DNA of 64,000 nt, taken from NCBI GenBank assembly GCA_029237695.1, contig CM055273.1, positions 58,641,968 to 58,705,967 on the forward strand, written 5' to 3'. The DNA is from Conchocele bisecta (Eukaryota > Mollusca > Bivalvia > Lucinida > Thyasiridae). Of the stretch, positions 21,101 to 33,100 are shown piece after piece. Numbering within the stretch: the stretch's first letter is position 1; every line of letters starts with the position of its first letter. The translations under genes and the position numbers were made by a program. The notes below the pieces were generated by a model. That model searched no databases and had not been told where the DNA came from. It was given only the letters and a program-made list of their open reading frames with translations.

Positions 21101-24100
21101 GCCACGCAATGACTGAATATGTGTTGGATGATAACAAAATGCTGTATCAGGCATTCATGATGAGAAAATGCATCACAGTCAATGCAAGTTAAAAAATACT
21201 TTCGCTGACATTTCATTGATCGAATGATGTCGCGACATTACAAAATGTTGTCAGTGTAATGGAACAACCGTCAACAAGTCTGCATTACATTCAATGAAAT
21301 CAACATCACACATATAATGGTTCAATACGCTACCTAACATATGGAATGTCTTTTGATATCAATTTTATCCGGATCACCTCAGAAATTCCTCAGCGAGCCT
21401 AGTTATTGAAGGCAATGAGGTTGTGAAATAATGAAACATTTACACCAAATTTTTTTGCAAGCTATAAGACAAAATTTCTATAAAATGACTACCTGAAATT
21501 TGCTGGCATGTGGACGTTTCCATGGAGACAATGAGGAGGGGCACCTGTCCTTGACAACGAGGAACTCTGCTATGACCTGAAACAAACGCCACTTCAAGGT
21601 TATCTAACCAAGGTCAGCCAAGGATCATTGGTGAACATTGCTTTTACAAATAATTTAGAAAGTGAAAGGATTTAATGTCCCAGCAACAGCTATGGTCATA
21701 TAGAGACGGGACCACAGTCTCATCCGACCAACCAGTGGGATGGAAATACTATGAAAGTATTTTTTGATGCCCTAGGCGAGGTTTGAACCCACAACCAGAT
21801 TTTAAAATGCATTGTATTTGGATAAACTTTACTTGTGTGCAACAACTAATATGTGACTGATTAGAGAAATGGGGCCAGTCTAGCTTATTATTTGCTAGCA
21901 CACTCATGCAGCCTGATCAGGATAAATACTATTCATTAGAAGCTTGACAGTTGTTACTAACCATACTGCAAACAGTGTATACCCTGTGTAAGTCTGATTC
22001 TCCAGTCAAAAATGTAATGAACCACATTTCTGGTAACATAAACCAAACTGGAACCCAGGTAATTTAGAACAAATATCACAAAATTTAACCTTTAAATGGC
22101 GGGAACCAACATTGTCAATACAAAATTCCACATTGTAAGGGTTAATAAGTGATGATGCTACAAAAACTACAAAATGTGCATAGTGTGGAATATTGTAGAA
22201 CCTACGACTTTGATAGTAAACAAAATTTAAACTTCAAAATGGAGAGATGTAGCTTCAATATATGACACTGTGCTATGCAATAAATAGAATCAAACAGTGG
22301 TGCTGGTTTAGTATGATAATTATATATCGATGGTCTAGTAACATTATAGTAAAGAATGGCCTTTTTGTGGAATTTATCGGGGTATAAACTTGGAAAAGTC
22401 GCGGGAATACTGGACGAAGGCCGGAAGGCCTCGTCCAGTATTCCCACGACTTTTCCAAGTTTATATCCCCGATAAATTCCACAAAAAGGCCATTCATTCC
22501 TTATAATTCCAGCATTTGGAATACAGTCATCAAGACAATGTGTTTATTTTCAGTTTTCTTAAGAATTATTTTAACTGCGCCTCATGGTTACGGAAAGTAG
22601 TTCGGCGTGGGAGGTTACTGGGATATAAATTCTGGACAGAGACTTGCTATGGGCCAATCAAATGTTAGGGAATTGTGTAAATATTTTTGTGCTGGAATTA
22701 TAAGGTCGTAAGTGCTATGCTTTAGCATATAGCAGTTACGACCTTATGTTACTAGACCATCGATATGTATTAAACTTATTCCCAGAGTTTCTTATGAAAT
22801 CGGTAAACATGTTGAGTATAAACTAGAGCAAGTGAGCATTGGCTCATGATACCCCCGGCCGCCAACCAGACCGACAAATAAAAACTTAAACACAAATCTT
22901 GTGGACGGACGAACAGACGGACGGACGGAATGACAAAAACTATATACATACCCTCGACATACTTCGTATGCCGGAGGTATAATTTGAGCAAGTGATAATA
23001 GATACCAACAGCCAACGCCTGCACCATCAAACCAAGACATTAACACAAAACAAATACTTTATTCGTAATGCCAGGGGTATAATAATCACGTCTTATGTAA
23101 GAGTGCTATTTATGAAGCGAACATCGGACAGTCTTGTTATTAGGAGAGCCAGATGCCCACATGAGAGCAGGGACTGCACTGTACCTCAGGGCTCCAGATA
23201 AGGAATTAGTAATTGAGTATTGTCACTCCATTTCTGAAGCAATTGGGTATTTCAAAATTTTAATTGGGTAAAATAAAATCACACTACTGTTTACACATCA
23301 ACAGACAGCAATTATTGAATAGTTTGCTTCGAAATGAAAACATGTCTTGCTATTTCATTAGAATTGTCTCCTTGGAGACAATTCTAATTAAATACCAAGA
23401 TGTGTTTTCATGGAAAATAAGAAAAATATGCTATATTTGTGGTCAGTTTATTGTATTCTGCAGCATGATAAAGGTACCACAAATTTTGTATTGCTTTTCG
23501 ATACTCGCTACTTCTGATTTCAATTGGGTTTTTGACAATTTTAATTGGGTAGTTAAGCAAACATGCAGCTTATCTGAGCTCTGGTACCTTCTTCTGTGGG
23601 AAGTCCTTCACAGTGAGAGCCTTCCTCCGTATGGCGGCCTCTACCTTGTCTACACAGTCTCGGTCAGACAGGCTCCGCCACGCCTTAAACCTAGTGGGTG
23701 GAACTGTATCATATGTGGCTGTGTTCATAAACTCATTTTGTGCAATTTACTAGATGAACTCTTTGTAAATAGTTCAAAAATAGAAGATGACAATTCAAAA
23801 TATTTTCTTTCATTTCTCCTTTAATATAAATGTCATGAATATGTCTTGGAATTTCATTAGAATTGTGTCCGGAGGACACAATTCTAATGAAATTTCAAGA
23901 CATATTTACAGAGAGAAATAAAACATATACCCCTAATTCGTTTGGCGGATATTTTCGCCGCTAGCATGCAAAGAGTTAACTAGATGGTCGGTAAATCCGA
24001 CAAATGCTCCCCAATGATGACTGGATTGAAAGTCCCTGACCCTGGTGTAGTATGCTTATTAATCACAATCAATGGTGATAAATGGTGTATATGAAGTTTC

Positions 24101-27100
24101 ACATCATAATCTCAATTGGTAACAGAGATAAATTCTAGAAAGGTTTAACGCAATGTTTTGTTTATTAGTCACAATAAATATTTGGATGCTAATTTGAATT
24201 GAATTGAAAAAACTTTAACGTAAAACTTCAACAAAAAGTTTAAAGTCATTTGACCTTGACCTTGGGGTCATGGGCAGCATGGGTAGAGTTTACAATGAAA
24301 ATATGGATGGTGATCAATGTGTACATGAAGTTTCAAGTTGATATCGCAAGCGATTACAGAGATATAGCAAATTGAAAAACTTTAACGTAAAACTTTAACA
24401 AAAAGTTTAAAGTCATTTGACATTGACCTTGGGCTCCTGGGCAGCATAGGTACGGTATACAATGAAAACATGGATGGTGTTAAATGTGTATATGAAGTTT
24501 CAAGTTGATATCCCAAGCAGTCACAGAGATAAAGCAATTTGAAAAACTTTAACGCAAACCTCAGACGGCGCATCCGGACAAAGCGGTAACTATATGCTCC
24601 CGCGAAAGAAACATTTTGTTGAGCATAAAAATGTGTTTATGCGATAGTTATAAGTAGAGCCGAGTGGCATCTATTCAGGAACCGGTGCATTTTTCTATGG
24701 GAAACCAGTGCTTGAACCCAGAGTCCTTCATCACCAGAAATAATAAGGTGATGGCATTTGGACAATGTCTGAATACAACCTTTTAATTTAAAGATGAATT
24801 TGAACACATTAAAGTACCACAGGTGACTATTTGATACTATCATTGGTCTTCATTGACATATAAAGCAGGCATCTAAATGATCTTCCTTGGTAAAGCAGGA
24901 TTGCATGCAAATGTACAATCACATTCTTATCCCATTGCGTAGCGAAAATGGGATATAGGGATGCAAAAGTCATCTGTCTGTTTGTCTGTTCTGTTCTGTT
25001 CTGTTCCGTCCGTTCCGTCCGGTCCGTCCGTCCGTCCGGGCACACATTAGGGTACTTATGTGGCTAGCCCCACAGGGTTATGGACTTAGTAAAGGATAGG
25101 GTTGGTTACAATTAGCCACCTAAAAAATCCTTTTATGTGGCTAAAAATAATTTTCGTTTTATGTGGCTAATATTTAACATGTGATAAGCCACATAAGTAT
25201 CCATTTGTAAGAACGTCCGTCCGTCCGTCCGTCCGTCCGGGCACACATTAGGGTACTTATGTGGCTAGCCCCACAGGGTTATGGACTTGGTAAAGGATAT
25301 GGTTGGTTACAATTAGCCACCTAAAAAATCCTTTTATGTGGCTAAAAATCGTTTTATGTGGCTAATATTTAACATGTGATAAGCCACATAAGTATCCATT
25401 TGTAAGAACGTCCGTCGTCCGTCCGTCCGTCCGGGCACACATTAGGGTACTTATGTGGCTAGCCCCACAGGGTTATGGACTTGGTAAAGGATAGGGTTGG
25501 TTACAATTAGCCACCTAAAAAATCCTTTTATGTGGCTAAAAATCGTTTTATGTGGCTAATATTTAACATGTGATAAGCCACATAAGTATAGTATTGTAAG
25601 AACGTCTGTCTGTCCGTCCGTCCGTCCGGGCACACATTAGGGTACTTATATGGATAGCCCCACAGGGTTATGGACTTGGTAAAGGACAGGGTTGGTTACA
25701 ATTAGCCACCTAAAAAATCCTTTTATGTGGTTAAAAATCGTTTTATGTGGCTAATATTTAACATGTGATAAGCCACATAAGTATAGTACTGTAAGAACGT
25801 CCGTCCGTCCGTCCGTCCGTCCGTCTGTCACATTTCCATTCTGCTATAACTTCTTTAGCGTATGACCGATTGGCTTCAAACTTCATGTACAGTTTATTAC
25901 CATCCATATATCCATCCGTTTCCCACGCCACCCATGCTCCCCCGAGAAATGTGGCTTATGGGATTTGCAACTATTTTAGATGCAGATCAGCCTGTGCATC
26001 CACGCAGTCTGATCAGGATATGCAATGTTCGCCATTCCATCAATGAAACGTGCTTCTAACAATCAACATAGATCGTTATCAGGCTACAGTGTGCTATTTG
26101 ATCAGGAGATACACTGGTCACAAATCCCATAAGCCCCATATCTTCAGTCACAGCCTTATTATTCTGATTTCAGAGCTGAATATATTTTTTTATTGTAAAT
26201 GTTCAGTTCTGACTTTGGGATTTTCCCCCATTTGTACATGTACTTGAACATGTACTTGTATAGGTAAAATATGTGATTTAGTACTAAACCCATTGACCCG
26301 GCCTTAAATGACCTTAGCTGTTGATAGGCCGTTAAACCCCAACAAACAAACATCAGTCACGGCCACAAATAAGCCAGGTTTTGTCAGATCACGAACAATG
26401 TAACTGTATGTCCAATTCTCCCATACCGTTTCAATATATTGTGGCCTCTTAAGCTCTGCAGCAGCTTGACAGCATTCGCCACACCCACCCCCGGCACCCC
26501 TTTGGGTACGTAGTCACAGCCAAGTAGCAATCCCAGGCCGACCAGTCTGTCCCGGTCTATACACAGTTGATCCTGTATATCGGTCATAGAGTAGCTCTCA
26601 ACGTGCGGGTCCTGAAACACATTTGATGACAAAATAAATGCACAGACATATAGCAGAATAGATGTTTGTGCAGGGTGAAATAACAACACCATTTAAAAAT
26701 TAATTCTATTGTTGCCACAGATGTTACAGTAAGAAGCAATATTTATGTGGTAAATTTGAAATTATTTACGTAATCCATTTGGGAATGAATTGTAATACCC
26801 ATACTGTCTGCTAGAAAGCTAAAATTGCTTACCATAACAACCCATAATATTTGGACACCATTTATTTGGGGAAACATATAAAACTATATGGTTTCCCCAC
26901 AACAGTGAGCGTGACAATATTTAGGGTTAGTATGCCAGTAGTGGTCTAATCATAATAACAATGTACAAGTATTTGGGTATACATGTAATTTGTTTTGGCA
27001 AATCCCTACTTATAGGGATTTCCCAAAGCAAATTGTATCAGAATATTTAGGGTTAACACGGTATTACTAGTGCACGTACATGTAACATATGTGACCTGTC

Positions 27101-30100
27101 ACAAGAAAAGAGATAGTATGCAAGGAAAATGTGAAACGTGCACTAAATCTGCTGCACTATAACTAAAACTGACGATTGAATCCATCAAATCCACATTTCT
27201 GCACTCTGGCGGCAACAACAGGTCCGAGCTACATTGACCTTAGGGTAGACTGTGCAACCATGCAGTCTGATTGAGCCTACACTGTCTATCATGCTATCAC
27301 TATAATACACATGTATGTACATGATTGAAATATTCAGGATATACAATGGTTGCCAATGATGTAATGCTCCATTCACTCCATTGAATGAAAGGTAATGTCA
27401 GTATTTTATGTTAGGATTCATTAACTCTTTCACTCCTAAGTAACTGGAATGGATTTTAATATGTTAATTTTGCAACCAATCCAACCGTCATAAAATAGTT
27501 TTCAGACTAGACAATTAATAACTAGATTGGTCAGTAAGGTAGGCTTACGGAAAATCCCCCGCGTGGGCCCAGGTACCCCTAAATACGTAAAAAAAAATTC
27601 CAAGTCTGTGGGCTTGTGACCTTGACTCTGGGCTTAGCACAGCATGGCAGTAGAGCCTTACAGGAATGCATGTGTGAAATATTAAGCATTTTAGATGAAG
27701 GAAATAGAAGTTACAACATATTTCTCTGATGTTAAGTTTAGTGACGGACGGACGGACATCCCGACTCCAGTATCCCCCACAGCTCATTGCAGGGGGTACA
27801 AAATGCGGGTGTTTTTGTTAAAAAAATAAGACGTCACGAGCCGGCTCATCTGGATCTACACTTTTTGCCAATACATGTACCACTATACAGGCCTGTGGTG
27901 TTGAAAGGGTTAAAACCACAGGTGACATTATCGGGATAAGATTTCCATCAAGATCAGTTAAAAAAAAAAAATCCCATTTATCTTTATTATTTTTTTTTTA
28001 ACTGATCTTGATGGAAATCTTATCCCGATAATGTCACCTGTGGGTTAAACCTGTTCAACAACAAGGTCATATACAGACAGAGGTTGTTCGTTCGGTTACC
28101 TTGGAGTTCATAGTGAAGTTCCTATACACCTTTGTTGCTCCGTAAAGAAATGCATCCCCATCATTTGTAAGGCAGCCGTCGACAAGCTGCAAATAATGTA
28201 AAAGTTGTATAATGGTAGGTCTAGTTTTTGGGGTATTAACATGTTCTCATCAACTAGCAGTTTTTATAAAACATAACATATGAGCTAAATTGTCAGTTCA
28301 ATCCAATGATAAACGTTTCTTGCCTTTAAAATAAGATTGTTGTCATATTAAAATTCGCGTTAGCGCGTTTTGCAACACAGTCAGCCATCTTGAATCTTCA
28401 CTTATGGTTGGAGTTTTCAGGAAATGTTCCGAAAGTGTCAATAAATTTGCTAATTCGTCCCGAGTTTTCATTGGCTGTTGATCATCTTGCAGACGAATGA
28501 GACACGGTGAAGGAAAACTTGAAACATTTCTATTGTTTATGATTTTAACAATATTAAAGAGTAGATTAATGGTGGAAGCAGAAAATCACAGTAGTTTCGT
28601 GACCAAAATGACATAAATGGCAAAAATTAACAGTATTTAGTCCGAACACTGGATTTGGTGGCATTTTAAAGGACATAATATAGGTAAAATCATGCTGATT
28701 TTAATCACCTGACGTAAAGCACATCGCGGCTGCACACATGTCTATAAATTACAAAATATGTGAATTCCCCAAAAACTCCGACTACCCCGAAAACTGGTGT
28801 CACGACCATAAAAGGGCTTAATATACCGGTAGTGCATTGAAAGATAATTTCAGCTTACAGGTGAAATAAAATGAAATTGTAAATTTACATGCTATCGTCA
28901 CCTGCATTAATATCAAGGAAGATCATGTAGATGTCTGCTTTATGTGTCAATGAAGATCAATGATATTATTATCAAATAGTCATCTGTGGTTTTTTAATGT
29001 GTTCAAATTCATCTTTAAATTAAATGGTTAAATTCAAACATTGTCGGAGTGTCCAAATGCCACCACCTTATTATATCTGGTGATGAAGGACACTGGCTTC
29101 AAGCAGTGGTTAAACATGTCCCTGTTTCCTGATGAGATGCCACTCAGCTCTACTTAGAGCTATCGCATAAACACATTTTTCATCTAGTAAAAGGCACAAA
29201 AAATGAGTTTATGCAATATCTTCTGCATAAATGGGAATTTGTCAGGAATCAAGCGCCCATTTAGACTTGAAACAGTTTAAACCAGCACAGAGTGCAACAC
29301 TAGTGAAGCTATTCCAGGGAGACTACTCAGATGTCTTGCCAACCTGTCTCATGTGTAAATGGAGACGACAGGTACATTACTCCGGCAGCATTTATCACAG
29401 CACATATGGGATACATGTATAAATAAACTAGACATTGATACGTGGCTGTGAATGGGGATTCATCTGTAGCCTATTTCACCAACATTGCAAAGTATACTTA
29501 TCTAGCAAAGTATACTTTGAGGGAGAAATTATTAATTTAAGGATAAATTTATTAATTTTTATTATACTGAATTTATTACATTATCACAGCCAAAAATTCA
29601 GTATAATAATTATGTATACTTTTAATCATCAAATGTATGCAGTCGTTAGTTCTAATTGGCATAATGCATTTCGGGAAAAATAAATGATTACTCCCTCAAA
29701 GTATACTGTGCTAGATAAGTATACTTTGCAATTTTGATCAAAATCGGCTACAGGAATCTGGCACCTATTTTGACGTGAAACATTTTACGCCAGTGCAGAG
29801 AACACCACCAATGTCAAGGGAGATGACAGAGATACATTACCCCGGCGGCGTTTAACACAGCACACATGGCCTCCGCCTCTCCACAGCTCTGTACGTATGG
29901 GATACCCAGGATGTCCAGTAACTCACAGCACTGTCAAATACACAGAGAACACCAAGATAGTGACAGAGCTCCAGCTAAGCTGCGTAATTTGACCAACTTG
30001 GGGTGAATGTTTTGCATTCCTTCATCAAAAATGGCAAGTTGGGAATCCTTTAGAATCGTCTGATTGAGACAATTCTAAAGCATTCCCAACTTGCCATTTT

Positions 30101-33100
30101 TGATGGAGAAATAAAATATTTACCTCCAAATTACGCACCTTAAAGCCCCTATACGGCTCAAGTTGCCGAATTTGGCCTCCTATTGGGTTTTCCGACACAC
30201 AAATCCTACAGGTTTCTATTTACACACACTCTGAAACTGTTTGCATTCATTTTGGTACAAAAATGAGTTTGTAGTCGATGAAAATATCAATATTTGTTGA
30301 TAAACAAACAGCAGGTGCATGTTTCAAAGCCCGATGGATTTTCCGATAGACGCTCGGGTCAACTCCTCAACTCCCCTATTCGCGGCCGATGAATTCCGAT
30401 AGCCGGAGTTTATCGACTCGCTTCCGAGCCGAAGCCGTTGGGTTATGGAAATGAAACTGTCAATATTGACATTTTGCACTGATTGGTACACAAAACAAGT
30501 TTTTGTTGTCTTCACATTGCGATTAAGATGTAAATCTCAAGACTTGAGATGTATCTATTAGGCAGTATATGTTAGTTTTGTGTACTACATCAGTTGCCAA
30601 ACATGTTTTTTTGTGTTTGAAAAAATCGGAAAATTGTAATACTGAGCCGTTCAGGGCCTTTAACTGGAGCTCTGAGTGATATCAAATTTAACTGGCAAAT
30701 GGGTAGGAATTCTCGGCAAGAAATTATTTTTGGTTCGGATGTTGTTATTCTCCCCATAATAGGTCTGTTGTGGGTCGGGGAAACATTCCCCAATAACCGT
30801 ATAATTGTGCACATGTATATAGATATTAACATACTTATGTGTTTTGTATTATACATGTATGTAATCTAATATAATTGAAACATGGTTAATGTCGTGTTTA
30901 GCCCTTTTTATGTCATTATTCATAAAAATGGCTACTAGATTTGTTTCATATTCATATGTGAGAAGTGGAAACAACAGTAGATTAACAGGGGCAGGCTTGT
31001 TTAAAGCCGGCTCATCTGTACCTACAAAGTTCGCTAACCAGGGTATGGAATCACATGCTCTATTGTTTACACTGCAGTAATGGCGGCACCCATGAGGTCT
31101 CAGGTAAATCTTATTTTCATCAATAAAACTGCGGATACTTCCTTTTAACGATGACCATGTTCCAGCCATTAAAACTATGAGTCGCCAGTACCAAATTTAG
31201 CACAAGACTTCATTGGTGGGACCACAGTTTAAAGCGAAGGCCGATAAACTCTGGGGGCGAGGGTGTACATTACAGGAATGAATGGCCTTTTTGTGGAATT
31301 TATCGGGGTATAAACTTGGAAAAGTCGCGGGAATACTGGACGAAGGCCGGAAGGCCTCGTCCAGTATTCCCGCGACTTTTCCAAGTTTATATCCCCGATA
31401 AATTCCACAAAAAGGCCATTCATTCCTTATAATTCCAGCATTTGAAATAAATTCATCAAGAAAATGTGTTCATTTTCCGTTTTCTTAAGAATTATTTTAA
31501 CTGCGCCTCACGGTTACGGAAAGTAGTTTGGCGTGGGAGTTTACTGGGATATAAGTTTTGGACAGAGACTTGCTACGCGCCAATCAAATGTTAGGGAATT
31601 GTGTAAATATTTTTGTGCTGGAATTATTCATCACTGAAATCACAATAAAAACTTCCAGCACTCAAAGACAGTGTCCTGACCCGGTGCCAGTCACCTTTAC
31701 TACAGCAGTCCCCTGACCCCATGAGTGAAACCCAGTTAAGATTCAGCATTAACCCTTTCAACACCACAGACCTGTATAGTGGTATTGGCAAACAGTGTAG
31801 ATCCAGATGAGCGGGCTCGTGACGAGCCGTCTTATCAGGATCGGCACTTTATGCAAGTAATTTTCATATTTTTGAGAACAAAAACACCCCCTTTTCATGA
31901 ATGGACTAGTCTGAAAATCATTTTGTGACGGTTGGATTGGTTGCAAAATTAACATATCAAAATTGATTCCAGTTACTTATGGGTGAAAGGGTTAAGGTAT
32001 GAATCCTTAAGCATAAATTCCTTGTTAAGACACAAATACCCTCCCATCCTCCTGTGCACTAAAATATATTGTCACAATATATCATTTATCATTGTCCAAT
32101 ATCACCAACACATGCACAATGTGTGTACCTCTTTTAAACAAGTGTTGAAGTTCCTCCTGCTCTGTTTGCCCGGTGGTCGAGCCCCCTGCCCGCCCTGCCT
32201 GGCCCCGTACTGCACTTGTTGCCTCTTCATCATCGTCTCCCATTTCAGTTCTGGTGCCGTCCCCTCAATCACAAACACAAGGTGCACCCCCAGCTGGCTC
32301 AGGTGTGAGATACGGAAAAACAGGTTCCTGCAAAATGGAGCCCTTTATTGGTCAGTTAATTAAGTTCCTGCAAAATGGGGTCTTTTGGGCTAACTGTTTC
32401 ACCTCCTAAGTAACTGGAATGGATAGTCCTATGTTATTGTTTCAGATAATATCTTTATCAGAAATGGGTATTGTTTTTAGAAATAAGAAAATATCCACAA
32501 ATGATGCAGATCCTGACGAGACGGCTCGTTACGAGCCGGCTCATCTGGACCTACACACTTTGCACACATTATGATAGAGGTCTGTAGACTTGAAAGAGTT
32601 CAAGTAACCTCTGGCACCGTCCCCTCAATCACAAACACAAGCTTCACACCCAGCTGGCTCAGGTGCAAGAAACGGAAAAACATGTTCCTGCAAAACAGAG
32701 CCCTTTGTGTTAACTGGAGTAACTGGAATGGACACTCCTATGTTATTTTTCAGACAATTCTTTTATCACAAATGGGTATTGTTTTTAGAAATCAAATTTC
32801 GTTACGAGCCGGCTCATCTGGATCTACACTATTTGCAGACATTATTATAAGAGGTCTGTAGTCTTGAAAGAGCTCAAGGTTCACCCCTAGTGGGCTCAAG
32901 TGTGAGGATCTATATGGAAAAACAGATTCCTGCAAAATGGATTTGGGTTATTAGTTAACCCTTTCCCTGATAGAAACGACTTTTCACGCCTCTGCAGAAG
33001 ATGTCTTTTGAAAACATTGTGGGAAAAGGAGAAATTGCTTGTAACAAGCAATTTCTCCTTTTCCCACAATGTTTTCTACTCCATCAGATAATTTAACCAT

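Noticed and set aside
23264..23824. 186-aa plus-strand frame.
   Set aside because: Runs antisense through GEN1 exon 6 and two repeat elements.
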